Assembly (NCBI GenBank): GCA_928212115.1
Contig: CAKMRJ010004445.1
Span: 4,696,512 to 4,760,511, forward strand
Reading direction: 5' to 3'
DNA: 64,000 nucleotides
Source: Lactuca virosa
Lineage: Eukaryota; Streptophyta; Magnoliopsida; Asterales; Asteraceae
Part shown: positions 1 through 10,415 of the stretch, piece after piece
Layout of the letters: each line of letters starts with the position of its first letter
How positions within the stretch are numbered: the first letter of the stretch is position 1
The notes under the pieces: generated by a model
Databases searched by the model: none
Told to the model about the DNA's origin: nothing
Seen by the model: only the letters and a program-made list of their open reading frames with translations
Translations under genes and position numbers: made by a program

Positions 1-299
1 TCTTAACTCATATGAGAAGAGTAAGGTAGCTCTAGACCGAGTTGATTGTAACAGCCTAATTGGGAAGAAACGATAGGTATAGATCGAATCATTAAGGCTT
101 TGCTCTAAGTCGTAGAGGCTTTGGTCAACATGCAGCAGCATGCTTCTAGGGACCCGTAACTAGTTCTTATGTAAATGATTGTACCTGCCTTAGTTCCATA
201 TTCTGTCGTACTGGTACACTTGTGACCTGATTAAAAGAAAGAGAAACCAAACACACCACACAAACAAAACAAACAAACAAACCGAACACACACAAACAA
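1..299 (-). other. 3' non-coding part of the copia element
   Basis: No open frame of note. It lies downstream of the RNase H stop on the minus strand and ahead of the unseen 3' LTR. Positions 245-300 are an A/C-rich run of acaaac-type repeats. I see no LTR sequence here: nothing matches the 5' LTR at 13658-13977. Confidence 0.5.
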
Positions 300-567
300 T
301 TAAAAATATTTTTGGAGTTTTGAAATTTTCTGAAAAATAATAAAAACAGAAAGAGAAAATATTTTTGGATTTTTGAAATTTTCTGAAAAATAATAAAAAC
401 AGAAAGAGAAATTATTTTTGGATTTTTTGAAATTTTATGAAAAATAATAAAAACAGAAAGAGAAAATATTTTTGGATTTTTGAAATTTTCTGAAAAATAA
501 TAAAAACAGAAAGAGAAAATATTTTTGGATTTTTGAAATTTTCTGAAAAATAATAAAAACAGAAAGT
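300..567. repeat. 53-bp tandem repeat, five copies
   Basis: The core cagaaag recurs at 347, 400, 454, 507 and 560, a 53-54 bp period. Units are AT-rich (tttttggatttttgaaattt followed by a run of A with cagaaagag) and nearly identical. The array is in the 3' non-coding region of the copia element. Shorter relatives occur in the 3' non-coding region of the nested element at about 6868-6990 and 8165-8225. Confidence 0.9.
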
Positions 568-622
568 AGTTAAAAGAATAGAGATTACAGAATATACAAC
601 CGAAACCTTATCTTTATTGAGT

Positions 623-820
623 GAAGCGAAATAGACCGAGCGTTCGGTTCACTTCGGTTCCTTAAAATTCTAGAGCCGAAATAGACCGAGCGTTCGGTTC
701 ATTTCGGTTCCCGAAAAATTCCAGAGCCGAAATAGACCGAGCGTTCGGTTCATTTTGGTTCCCAAAAATTATGGAGCCGAAATAGACCGAGCGGTCGCTC
801 CATTTCGCTTGTCTAATTTT
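623..820. repeat. 50-bp tandem repeat, four copies, each with an inverted motif
   Basis: The string agaccgagcg recurs at 633, 683, 734 and 784, a 50-51 bp period. Three units contain ACCGA-GCGT-TCGGT, a 5-bp stem around 4 bases; the last has decayed. The array starts right after the RNase H stop codon, at the start of the 3' non-coding region on the minus strand. Confidence 0.88.
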
Positions 821-2445
821 TAGTGCAAGATTTGAGGATTCGGTACCGACTCTGCTTCCATCATTCCCAGGCCTTGTAAAATATTATTGAAACTTGCTTC
901 AGGTAAGGCCTTAGTAAATATGTCAGCCAGTTGATTAGAGGATCGAACAAAATGTACTTCCACGTTCCCATCTTCTACATGATCCTTGATGAAATGATAT
1001 CTAAGTGCAATGTGCTTAGTTTTTGAGTGTTGCACTGGATTGTGACAAATCCTTATTGCACTTTCTGAGTCACAATAGAGAGGAATCTTCTTCATACTCA
1101 GCCCGTAATCTCTCAGTTGACTTTGAATCCGTATTACTTGAGAAGTGCAAGATGTTGCAGCTATATACTCAGCTTCGGTTGTTGAAAGTGACACGCAGGT
1201 TTGCTTCTTGGACTGCCAGCTAACAAGTTTTCCGTCAAGAAATTGGCATCCACCTGTAGTGCTCTTTCGGTCTAGACCACATCCTCCAAGATCAGCATCA
1301 GAAAAAGCTTGAATGAAGAATCCAGATTTTGCAGGATACCAGAGACCGAGAGATGAGGTTCGCTTCAGGTAACGGAATATATTCTTCACTGCCACCATGT
1401 GAGGTTCTCTTGGATTAGCTTGAAACCTAGCACAATAACACACAGAAAACATAACGTCCGGTCTACTAACTGTTAGATACATAAGGGACCCTATCATTTG
1501 ACGATATAGTGTTATGTCAACAGCAGGTTTTTCCAGAGATGGTGTTAACTTAGTGCCAAATGCCATAGGAACCTTCACTTTTGAGTCACCCGTCATACCG
1601 AATTTCGTCAGTAAGTTCTTTGTGTAGGCCTCCTGGTTGATGAATATACCTTCTGGTCCCTGTCTAATATTTAAACCAAGGAAAAAATTAATTGGACCCA
1701 TTGCGCTCATTTCAAATTTAGTCTCCATCAACTTCCTGAATTCAGCTGTTAAGCTAGGATTCGTAGAACCGAAGATGATATCATCAACATAAATCTGAAC
1801 TATCATTAGATGTTCGCCTTCTTTCTTTCGGAAGAAGGTTGGGTCAACCGAACCTTGCTTAAATTTCGACATTTTCAAAAACCGAGTTAAAGTTTCATAC
1901 CAGGCCCTCGGTGCTTGCTTTAATCCATAAACTGCTTTATCCAGCACATAGCAATAATCAGGAAATTTCTCGTTCACAAACCCAGGCGGTTGCTTAACGT
2001 AAACTGTTTCTTCTAATTCTCCATTCAAGAAGGCGCACTTGACATCCATCTGGAAAACTCCGAAGTTTTTATGAGCAGCATATGCCAAGAAGATTCTAAC
2101 TGATTCCAACCTAGCTACCGGAGCGAAGGTTTCCTCATAATCTATTCCTTCCTCTTGACAATATCCTTTTACCACCAACCGAGCCTTGTTGCGAATGACG
2201 TTCCCCTCTTTATCCAATTTATTTCTAAAGACCCATTTCAAGCCAACCACTGAAGCATCCTTTGGTGTGGGAATCAGTCTCCAAACTCGGTTGCGTTTGA
2301 ACTCATGGAGCTCATCTTGCATTGCTTGGACCCAATCAGAATGATCAAGTGCAGCATTTACAGTTTTCGGTTCAACCTTGGAAATAAACGAATTAAACAT
2401 GCAAAACTCAACTTTAGAGAATAATGCAGTTTGTTTCGCTTTCAA
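820..2445 (-). CDS. Copia Pol: reverse transcriptase and RNase H segment
   Basis: A 541-codon open segment of the copia polyprotein. It would copy element RNA into DNA and degrade the RNA strand inside the virus-like particle. RT spans about residues 35-300. Catalytic aspartates are D134 (FQMDVKCAFLNG) and D221-D222 (YVDD, 219-222). RNase H follows, with D383 (FSDADLGG), E425 (STTEAEYIAA) and D459 (YCDSES), then the conserved HIALRYHFIKD. The first Met is only the first after an upstream stop. The same frame continues above 2445 to an in-frame TGA at 2521-2523, so this is a piece of Pol and not a separate gene. Key residues are intact, but integrase and protease upstream are broken. Confidence 0.9.
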   Translation of the reverse strand: MKAKQTALFSKVEFCMFNSFISKVEPKTVNAALDHSDWVQAMQDELHEFKRNRVWRLIPTPKDASVVGLKWVFRNKLDKEGNVIRNKARLVVKGYCQEEGIDYEETFAPVARLESVRIFLAYAAHKNFGVFQMDVKCAFLNGELEETVYVKQPPGFVNEKFPDYCYVLDKAVYGLKQAPRAWYETLTRFLKMSKFKQGSVDPTFFRKKEGEHLMIVQIYVDDIIFGSTNPSLTAEFRKLMETKFEMSAMGPINFFLGLNIRQGPEGIFINQEAYTKNLLTKFGMTGDSKVKVPMAFGTKLTPSLEKPAVDITLYRQMIGSLMYLTVSRPDVMFSVCYCARFQANPREPHMVAVKNIFRYLKRTSSLGLWYPAKSGFFIQAFSDADLGGCGLDRKSTTGGCQFLDGKLVSWQSKKQTCVSLSTTEAEYIAATSCTSQVIRIQSQLRDYGLSMKKIPLYCDSESAIRICHNPVQHSKTKHIALRYHFIKDHVEDGNVEVHFVRSSNQLADIFTKALPEASFNNILQGLGMMEAESVPNPQILH

Positions 2446-2520
2446 TTGAGAACGAGTAAGAACTTTCTCAGAAGATTCACCAATAATTTGTGCTTTGGGA
2501 TGGTCCTTGGTCCATTTTAC

Positions 2521-3380
2521 TCACGGAGGATAGTTTGGATCATATGCAGGATCTAATTCAGCATCCACTTCTTCTTCAACTTCTGACTGATCATCATCAC
2601 CTTCGTCAGTTGCATTTTCTTTCTCCCCCTCGACTGGCGAAGTGAAACCAGTGGCATCATCAGATTTTGCATCTTCTGTAGGAGTTGGATTCTCCCCCTC
2701 GATTGGACTACTCTTCTGAGGTTTTGGAACAGTATTTTCCCCTTCGCCTGGACCTTTATGAGTTGGGGACGGAATTGGATTCTCTCCCTCGAAAGATACT
2801 TCGGTTGTCTTTGGTGCTGTTGAACTCTCCCCCTTGAACAATGAACCGTTGCTTGGAGAGTCATTTGAGGGTAGATCACCTGCATTTTTGGGAGGTTCAC
2901 TTTCCATATCTTTGGCAGCTTCATCGATGATCTTTTTGAGATTATCAATTTTGTTATCTGCTGCTTTCGCCTCTGATTGTGCCGCTTTTTCTGGTTTATC
3001 AAACAGTCGAATGTACTCTTCAAACAAGTTGGATATTGGAACCGAGACTTGTCCAGATTCCGGAAATATTTCACCTAAGTCACTTTCAATTCTTTGAACT
3101 TTCTTCATGTAATTATCGTCAAAGGTGACATAATAGGTTTCTTCAATTCGTTTGGAGCGTTTATTCAACACTCTGTATGCTTTTGATGTTAGCGAATAAC
3201 CCAGAAAGATTCCCTCATCGGCCTTGACGTCAAACTTATTTCGGTTCTCTTTAGAATTGAAAATAAAGCACCTTGAACCAAATATGTGGAAAAATTTGAC
3301 ATTTGGCTTTCTGTTGTTTAAGATCTCATATGGAGTGATTGAGAATCTCTTGTTGAGTAAGGACCGGTTCTGAGTGTAGC
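2521..3380 (-). pseudogene. Copia Pol: integrase C-terminal extension and linker to RT
   Basis: Same frame as the RT segment, from which it is separated only by the TGA at 2521-2523. The part nearest integrase (about 3380-3100) matches the copia integrase C-terminus in character. It is followed by an acidic, proline-, serine- and glycine-rich linker with repeated EGEN units and an Asp/Glu-rich end. This frame continues above the first Met at 3171 to about 3380, where the integrase frame is lost by a one-base shift. No catalytic motif is expected in this part. Confidence 0.75.
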
Positions 3381-3974
3381 ATGCATTACAACAGCATCAG
3401 CCCAGAAGTATAATGGGAGTGAAGCGAAACTGAGCATGGTTCTAGCTGCTTCACATAAAGAACGGTTTCGTCTTTCAACAATCCCATTCTGTTGTGGTGT
3501 ATAAGGGGCCAAAAAATTGTGAGTGATCCGCTTGTCAGCCAGAAAGTTCTCAAAATCGTTATTCTTGAATTCCAGGCCGTTGTCACTTCTGATATTCCTC
3601 ACCGTCTTCCTTAGCTGCACTTCCACTTGCTTGATAAATGTCTTCAACTTGGGAGATGCATCTGATTTCTGCTTAAGAAAGAAAACCCAGGTGAAGCGTG
3701 AAAAATCATCTACAATAACAAGAATGTACTTACTACCACCGAAGCTTTCTATAGCCGAAGGTCCACATAAGTCAATGTGCAATAGTTCCAGAGCTTCAAC
3801 AATCTTTGTATTGATTCGTGTAGGGTGGCTCTTTCTGCTTCGTTTGCCCATCTCACATGCTGCACACAGATGTTCCTTGTCGAACTTGAGAAGAGGAAGG
3901 CCTCGAACGTGATCACCAAGCACCAATTTATTAATGTCTTTGAAGTTCAGGTGCGATAGTCGTCGATGCCACAA
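3318..3974 (-). pseudogene. Copia Pol: integrase, frameshifted at its end
   Basis: 218 codons. It starts with the zinc-binding part (H-x4-H in HRRLSH, then CAAC) and continues into the DDE core: first D in HIDLCGP, second D in RSDNGLEF, and E in NGIVERRNRS. The integrase would join element DNA to the chromosome. The frame is lost after FWADAVV at about 3386, giving a short unrelated tail that stops at 3318; the true continuation lies in the next frame. An in-frame stop near 3999 separates it from protease. All three catalytic residues remain visible. Confidence 0.88.
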
Positions 3975-4160
3975 CCAGCTATCATCTGTGTTCGCCTTTT
4001 ACAACAAACATATTGCTGGTTTTCCTCGTATTGGGTTGAGATTTAAAGGGTACATCTCTCCCTTGCGTTCAGATTTCAGCATAACCTTCTTAGATTGTTT
4101 CTCAATTATCTCAAAGCCCTCATCATCAAATGAAACCTTCAAACCTGTGCCCACAACTAA

Positions 4161-4415
4161 TTATGACACACTAATGAGGTTATGTTGCAATCCTTCCACA
4201 TACGCCACTTTTCGAATCGAGAAATCTCCATTGGTTATCATACTGTATCCCTTGATTGTTCCATAGGAGTTATTTCCATATTTTACACACCCTCCATCTT
4301 TCAGGGACCGAAACTCCCTCAGCTCTTCCTTCCTTCCTGTCATGTGACGCGAGCAGCCACTGTCTATATACCATTCATCATCGAACTGCTCGTCACTGAT
4401 TACCTGCAAATTCAA
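4161..4415 (-). pseudogene. Copia Pol: aspartic protease region
   Basis: The segment contains WYIDSGCSRHMTG, the active-site D-S-G of a copia aspartic protease, followed by glycine-rich conserved blocks and ending HNLISVS. The protease would cut the Gag-Pol precursor. A stop at 4161-4163 and a second near 3999 interrupt the frame before integrase, which is in the same frame. The upstream Gag/linker part (4412-4705) is in another frame, so a frameshift lies near 4412. Confidence 0.85.
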
Positions 4416-4724
4416 GCAGATTTAGGAACCCAAAGTTTCTTGGGTCCTGGTGAGTCTTTCACAGAAAAAGGAATTACAGAGGAAATATCAACCAAATATG
4501 TTCTTTTTACTAGAGTGGTTTGATCTTTTCTTTTAATGGTATACACCTTGATTTTAGTTTTGTCTTGTTTAATTTTTGGTGCATTAGTTGGTGTGTTGTT
4601 AGATGATTTAGGATTTTTCTTTTGAATCCTAGGGTTAGCTAATGATTTCTTATTATGGAACTCAGAATCTGATGTTAGCTTTCCCTTTCCTTTGATGTCC
4701 TTCATGGAATTTGTTTTGCATTGT

Positions 4725-4880
4725 GACTTAGAAGGACCGAAACTGGACTTAGGACCGAAACTCGACTGGGGACCGAAACTTGACTTTCGGTTCTGAGTGA
4801 CGGTTTTGGGACCAAAAGTGTACTTTCGTTTGTTAACCGTGTCGTTCGGACCGAAACTGGACTTTCGGTTATGGGTTTTG
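4725..4880 (-). repeat. Short repeats encoding SSFGPK-type peptides
   Basis: On the plus strand ggaccgaaact-type units recur at roughly 15-50 bp spacing; on the coding strand they read Ser-Ser-Phe-Gly-Pro-Lys and variants. The same ccgaaa core reappears in the 50-bp array at 623-820, outside the coding region. Confidence 0.6.
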
Positions 4881-5722
4881 GAATAGTAGGAATTTGGACT
4901 AAAATTTTGTTTTAGTTTTTCCTTTCCTTTGTCCGTTGATTCTTTCTTAGGAGGGATGTAGTCGGGATTTTGAGATTGCCAGTGACTTTTTCGCTCATTC
5001 AGATTCTTTGCGTATCTTTGATTTCTTCATAGCGTTTCTGTTCAGCTAACTCCTTCTGCGATTTATGGATATTGAAGCTGGCCTTTGGCTTCTCCTTTTG
5101 AGTTTCAGTTGTCGTATTTGGAACTCTCAGTTCTTCCATTGTCTTGGTTGGAACTCTCGGTTCTTCCATTATCTTGGTTGGAACTCTCGGTTCTTCCATT
5201 GGTTCTTCAGGGATTTCCTTGGTTCCACTTGTGCTTGGTTTGTCAAAGCTCGAGGGTTTGTTGATGGGTTCAGCAACGTATCTTCCTTTAACCCTCCACG
5301 AAGTCTGCTCAGACAAGCCTACGGTTTCGTCTGCGTGGTCAATAGGGGCTGACCAGAAGTAGTCGTCGCAACCTTCAGCATTATCTTTGTCGACCAAGAT
5401 TCTTAATTCTGTCGTTTGCTTTGGAGTGACCCCTGTAACCGCATAAACCTGATTTGGCTCAGTTTGAACCTTTTGACAAACCAAAGCTTTTTCTTTGAGT
5501 TTTTGTTTCTTGTCTTTTGACAGGCGAGCGAATTCAACCGAATTTTCAAAAATAAGGGGTTTCTCATGCTCGGTTTCGCTCTTCATAAACTCAGAGCAAT
5601 CAACTACGTCTTCTACTGAGATTTCACTCATCTCACTTTCCTCATCAAATTCAGACGTGTTTTCTAAGTTCATTTTATTTTTTGAAGTTAATTTGGCATT
5701 AGACAAGTCAAATGATTGAATA

Positions 5723-5727
5723 GTGTC
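5723..5727. repeat. Target-site duplication gtgtc, left copy
   Basis: gtgtc directly precedes the TG that opens the left LTR at 5728. The matching gtgtc is at 11517-11521, directly after the CA that closes the right LTR. Five bases is the usual length for LTR retrotransposons. Confidence 0.95.
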
Positions 5728-5980
5728 TGTAAGTCCCCAAATATGCTTGTGTATCAATCAGATCCAATTGATGGTGCGGAATCCCAATCAATTGGATGAT
5801 TTCAGATCAAATAGAAGAGAAGGAGAAGAAGAATAATATGAATCTTGAATGATATGATTAGAATTAAGTTCCTTACTATAGAATGATTCACTATAGATTC
5901 ACACACACAAATGCTCTCTTCTCTCTCTCTAGTTTCTCTCTTCTCACTTTCATCAATCTCTACTCCTCACCCCTAACACC

Positions 5981-6022
5981 TATATATATATATATATATA
6001 TATATAGATATATATATAATAT

Positions 6023-6056
<34 letters not shown>

Positions 6057-6092
6057 GATATATATATATATATATAGATATATATATATATG
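5981..6092. repeat. (AT)n microsatellite within the LTR
   Basis: About 110 bp of alternating AT with a few gata interruptions. The right LTR has only a short tatata at the same place, so this tract grew after insertion and accounts for the difference in LTR length. Confidence 0.95.
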
Positions 6093-6133
6093 TACAAGGG
6101 GAACATGGGCCGGAGAACATGGGCCGTAAATGG

Positions 6134-6167
6134 GTTTACGGCCGTAAACCTGTTTACGGCCGTAAAC
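6134..6167. promoter_or_regulatory. Two adjacent perfect 16-bp palindromes GTTTACGGCCGTAAAC
   Basis: GTTTACGGCCGTAAAC occurs at 6134-6149 and again at 6152-6167, separated by ct. Each equals its own reverse complement and carries CpG. A half copy, gggccgtaaa, lies just before at 6121. The right LTR has the same layout with several CpG-related changes. The function is unknown; the position within the LTR makes a protein-binding or siRNA-targeted site possible. Confidence 0.6.
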
Positions 6168-6276
6168 ACAACCGTAAACACGTATACGACCGTAAACACC
6201 AAGTTGTTTACTGTCCAAGACACAAAAATACATTTTCCTAGAAAAGCAAAGTATAAACCATATTTTTGACCCAACA

Positions 6277-6290
6277 ATCTCCCCATTGGT
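6277..6290 (-). promoter_or_regulatory. Polypurine tract of the nested element
   Basis: On the minus strand this reads as a purine-rich run (ccaatggggagat) ending at the LTR boundary, the expected primer for plus-strand DNA synthesis. Confidence 0.7.
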
Positions 6291-8648
6291 TTATAGCTTT
6301 CTTTTCTTTTCTTAAATGACCCAACAAGCTCCCCCTAAAAAGTAGCTGGCCTTTCTTGTCAATCTTCATCGAGAGCTTGGCTTCAGCATTAATCTTCAAA
6401 TTCTTCACGACTTCAAGATGAACTTGATGAATCTTTAATGAATGACTTCATCTTGAGCAGTTGGGCTTTTCTTCAGAATTTGACATTGAACGCACATTGA
6501 GTGTGGAGGCTTTTTGTACTGATTCTTGAAAGATAGCGCTTTCAGCTTGAGAATCTTCATAGAGAACATCAGAGAGAACAAATCTTCTGAATCACTTCAG
6601 CAGGTTTAAGATAGCAGCAGATTGATTGAGGAGGCTTCAATGCAATCTGTCATATAATCTTCAAGTACAGCTTCACCTTGCTACTGGGGTTGAGGGATTG
6701 AATGTTGAAAGAATAATCTTCATTTCTTGCTCCTTCGAATGAGAATTCTTCGATGATCACGGATGAAGCATTGGCTCAGAAATCTTCGACACAAACTCCA
6801 TGAGTTTCATCTTCACCTGAATTCACTTTTCAAGACAAAACAAAACTAAAATAAAATTTAGCACACAATATTTTTGGGTTTTTCATATTTTCTAAAAAAA
6901 ATAAAATAGAAACAAAAATATTTTTGGATTTTTGATTTTCTTGAACAAAAATAAAACAGAAATAACACTATTTTTTTATTTTGAATTTTCTGATTTTTTT
7001 TTAAAAAATTTTTTAAGTCTCCCCTAATATTTAAATTAGAAGAACACTATGACCAAACTTAACAAAAACAAAAATAATAGCTAACTTTAAGAGTGATTTG
7101 GGATCAAAGTTTTTAGACGGCCTTTATTCGTTTATCAGTACATCTCCCTTCATGAATAGATCTGGTCAATCGCCGGTATTGTGGTCCACTTAAACACGAG
7201 AGATTGTGACAAAATTAGGACATACTATAAGTGACAAAACAATGTGATCCTAAGTTCCTAGATAAAATTCCTTAAGGACCATTCAGCTGACGACGACCAA
7301 AGATATTGTTGTCCACCTAAATTGAGCAGCGAGATCTACAGACAACCTAGTGATTGTTCAATTTTAAATGTACTAGAACGTGTTTCCCGCTTCCTGATAC
7401 ACCCCAATAATCAGGAACTTCCAAAGTACTCCTTACTTTAGGTGAGCAGACAATTATTATGAGAGAAGTCAGATTTAGAATGCATATGTCATACACCCAG
7501 GTCGGATCTCTTCCAATCTTGCAGAGGGTGAAACATATGACTAACTGAAGTTTTAGAGGGATTGAGAAGAAGAATGATACATATACTGTGTACCAGGTCG
7601 GATTGTAAGTCACGCAAAGGAGACAATATATGGCTAACAGATAGAAAGAATTGCATAATAGAAGATGCATAGAGATAGAGTTGCATATGTTACAGTCCAG
7701 GTCGGATGTATTTCAATCACGCAGAGGAGGCAACATATGACTAACAGACAGAAAGAAAGAAAATAATCTTCTACAGACCTAATTTATCGGAATTCCCCAG
7801 TCACCCCATCAATACCGGAATTAAGGACAAAGTCCGTACATCGAGGAGGAGTTAAACCACGGTTCTAGATACAGATAATTTTAGTGTGACCGGTGGATTA
7901 TCATGTATATCTCCCTGCTCAACCTATCTGAGCATCGTATTGTCAGGCAAAATGGATCTATCTAGGTCAAGATTTTTCAAGTGTCTAGATTCCTTAAGTT
8001 CATCTATGCCTAGTCAAGTCGATTTTAAATCTTTTGTGCCTACCAGCGCATTGAACATAGAGCCTAGACAATTCAGATTCATTCCCTTACACAGATTCAG
8101 ATTGCCTGTTATCACATGATTATATCACTTCCCAAAACATCTCATGCAAGCACATTCCATTAACAACATATTTTTGGATTTTCTGATTTTTTTTAATGTT
8201 TTTTTGGATTTTTTAAAACTTTCTAATTTTTGTTTTGTTTTTATTTCTCCCCCTAAATTTATGCATAGGAGAGAAACAAAAGTAAATGCGCAAATTTAAA
8301 CTATCCTAAAACAAAAATTAGTCTTTAAAGCGAATCAGCTTACGAAAAACTCAGGAGTATAGAGAAGAAAACTCAAACCGTAAGTCACCGATTGAATTTG
8401 CATCCAGAAGGTCTGAGAACAACACGCGTAATCTCAGAACAGATCCAAAAATTCTTCACATCGTTAAGCACTAACCCCATGAGTGATCCCTTCCTTTCTT
8501 CCCTTCCCGCAAAGGACACATACTCTCAAACAATGTTCTGAGTGATGTACAGTTGAGAGATGCATCCTATCATGTGCCTAGAACAGCCACTACCAACAAA
8601 CTGAAGTCTGATGATATGCCTCCATAGCTGCTCCGACACAGAGCGGGA
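6291..8648 (-). other. Non-coding interior of the nested element where pol would be
   Basis: About 2.4 kb between Gag and the 3' LTR with no recognisable protein domain on either strand. It holds T-rich runs with tttttggattttt near 6868-6990 and 8165-8225, and a three-copy repeat at 7490-7765. Complete copia elements carry about 3.5 kb of pol here. Confidence 0.6.
7490..7765. repeat. About 100-bp tandem repeat, three diverged copies
   Basis: caggtcgga recurs at about 7498, 7594 and 7698. Each time it is followed within 30 bp by gcagagg or gcaaagg and then by aacatatgactaacaga-like sequence and gaaagaaa. Period 96-104 bp. Confidence 0.75.
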
Positions 8649-9716
8649 TTAGTTGGTCTTTGGAACCCAGTCCATGTTGAAACTGGGTTGATCTTTTTTA
8701 TCCTTGCACGGTACTCTCTCCCATGACATATCCTGTTTATCACAAACAGAAGATGTACAAATATTAGAGTCATTAGGAGATTTGGGAGAGTGAGCCTTTG
8801 GAACCCATTTGTAGTTGGGTTTAACCCATTTCTTTTTCGATTTGATGGGTGGCTCAGTACTTGCTTTTGATCTTGATGTCGGCCTTTGAGATGACTTTGA
8901 TTTTGGCTTCACGGGAGCATCTCTTTGATTTGGCTTCTTGGCAGACATTCCCTTCTTGCCCTTGAGAGTTGGATTTGTGGCCTTCTGCGCGTTCCAGTCA
9001 TCATGGTCTGAACGTGACCTTGAGGGGTTTCTTTTGAAGTATCTCCCTCTTGGCACGTTCTGCCAGCCTTGTGCATAGTAGGGAACATATGCACGATTTG
9101 GACAATGTCTGGCAATGTGTCCAGGTGTTCCACAGTGAAAGCAATTCTTTTTCTTCACTGGGAAATTGTTTCTTCCTGCCCCTGGTGGCGTATCTTTGCC
9201 TTGTCGCTTGTTGTTCCCACAAGCACAATTGCAGGAGGCACTCTGTTTCACTGGAATTGGTGGCCTATATTTCTGAACAGCAGGTTGATCAGAAGCAACT
9301 GAGTTCGAAGCAACAGATTCGGATCTCAAGGAGATGTTGTTTTGTTCAGTGGTGTTCTCCTTGTTCTCATCCTCTGCTACTTTACCTGCACATGAAGTAG
9401 ATGTGCTAGAAATAGGAACATCAGTATTTTCAAACAGATAATCAAATATGTCAAAAAAAATTAACTCAACATGATCCGATGCAAAAGCATCAAAGGCATC
9501 ACAAGATGTATTATCAACTTTAACATTAGAACCAGAAGGTTGTTCATTGGAAACAGAAACATCAGGTTCAGGCTCAGTTTTGTTATCAGAAACAAATCCT
9601 TCAACTTTGTGCTTTGACTGATCTAAGGATTGATCTGCATGGAAAGTAGAAACGTTAGTACTTTCAACATTAATAAATCCTCCTGAAATGAAACCAGATG
9701 GCTTGCCATAAACCAT
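8649..9716 (-). CDS. Partial Gag (nucleocapsid side) of the nested copia element
   Basis: 355 codons. The N-terminal half is acidic and serine-rich. A CCHC zinc knuckle, CFHCGTPGHIARHC, sits near residues 193-206. A strongly basic, lysine- and serine-rich C-terminal half follows, ending in a repeated W-V-P-K motif (KWVPKA, DWVPKTN). The zinc knuckle binds RNA during particle packaging. It lies downstream of a coiled-coil Gag piece (10009-10197) in another frame, so one frameshift separates them. No capsid (UBN2-type) domain is visible upstream. No protease DSG follows. The Met at 9716 is only the first in the open stretch; the true protein probably began further upstream. Confidence 0.75.
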   Translation of the reverse strand: MVYGKPSGFISGGFINVESTNVSTFHADQSLDQSKHKVEGFVSDNKTEPEPDVSVSNEQPSGSNVKVDNTSCDAFDAFASDHVELIFFDIFDYLFENTDVPISSTSTSCAGKVAEDENKENTTEQNNISLRSESVASNSVASDQPAVQKYRPPIPVKQSASCNCACGNNKRQGKDTPPGAGRNNFPVKKKNCFHCGTPGHIARHCPNRAYVPYYAQGWQNVPRGRYFKRNPSRSRSDHDDWNAQKATNPTLKGKKGMSAKKPNQRDAPVKPKSKSSQRPTSRSKASTEPPIKSKKKWVKPNYKWVPKAHSPKSPNDSNICTSSVCDKQDMSWERVPCKDKKDQPSFNMDWVPKTN

Positions 9717-10008
9717 GAAAGATTCATTGGCAATCTCATCCTTGGATAGGGGTTGATACTGATAGGTATGATTATATGGAGGAGGTACACTATCATATCC
9801 TAAATCCTTCTGCTGGTTTCGTTTGAACTACATGCAATGATCAATCATGTTGGCAACTACCTCGCTTGATCCATCAAATTTTCTAAAATCAAAATTTGCA
9901 GTATCAAATTGTCTCTTTAATGTATCAAGCTCAGTAGTTAACTCATCATTTTGTCTCTTAACATAATCATACAGTTCACATTTTTCACTGTATTCTGTCT
10001 GAATTCTT

Positions 10009-10197
10009 TTAAAATCTTTTATTTTTTTCTAACTGGGCCTTAAGAGGTTTTTGTCCTTTCCTGAGTTGATATCCTTCATATCTCAGGTCCTCAACTTCTC
10101 TTTTTAATAAATCAATTTGTTCCCGAAGAAATTTAATCGTAGTTTCACAAGATTGAGAACATGAAACTTTATTGACTGGAACGTTTGAAGAACTCAT
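10009..10197 (-). CDS. Gag coiled-coil start of the nested copia element
   Basis: 62 codons starting MSSSNVP, followed by a heptad-like region (TTIKFLREQIDLLKREVEDL). This resembles the coiled-coil part that follows the capsid domain in many plant copia Gag proteins. Here it is the first coding sequence after the leader, so the capsid domain is absent. It ends at a stop at 10009. The protein character continues in shifted frames toward 9716, with Glu/Leu-rich sequence and then a proline-rich PPPY-like stretch. Confidence 0.6.
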   Translation of the reverse strand: MSSSNVPVNKVSCSQSCETTIKFLREQIDLLKREVEDLRYEGYQLRKGQKPLKAQLEKNKRF

Positions 10198-10214
10198 TGT
10201 TTTTTTTTAAAATA

Positions 10215-10415
10215 TGTCCTTTGACAAAAAAACCTCAAAAGTCAAATTTAGAAAAAAAATCAAACTCAAAAGTCAAACTTGAAAAGTCAAACTTAAAAGT
10301 CAAACCGAAAAGCTAAATTTGAAAATTTAAAAGTCAAACGAGAAAGTCAAAGTTTAAAGTCAAAGGTCAAACTTTAAAGTAAAAATCAAAAATAAAAGTC
10401 AAAAATTAAAAAACT
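10215..10415. repeat. aaagtcaaa short tandem repeats
   Basis: About fifteen loose copies of aaaagtcaaac or its variants in A-rich DNA, directly upstream of the Gag start on the minus strand. It is leader sequence with no coding value. Confidence 0.8.

Larger units (their letters stand above)
4412..5727 (-). pseudogene. Copia Gag-Pol linker, lysine- and proline-rich, frame broken
   Basis: Continuation of the polyprotein between the nested insertion (at 5727) and protease. Open parts are 4999-5727, an acidic start then a low-complexity proline-rich part with a repeated MEEPRVPT-like unit, and 4412-4705, lysine- and asparagine-rich. Between them, at about 4725-4880, the frame encodes a repeated SSFGPK-type peptide. 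I recognise no enzyme domain. The reading frame enters this segment directly across the insertion point of the nested element. Confidence 0.65.
5728..6276 (-). repeat. Left (3') LTR of the nested element, 549 bp
   Basis: Starts tgtaagtcccc and ends gacccaaca. It matches 11089-11516 along its length apart from an expanded (AT)n tract at 5981-6092 and point changes. It contains two perfect 16-bp palindromes at 6134-6167. Confidence 0.95.

Noticed and set aside
300..567. Possible CRISPR array
   Set aside because: Tandem units have no unique spacers, and the context is a plant retrotransposon.
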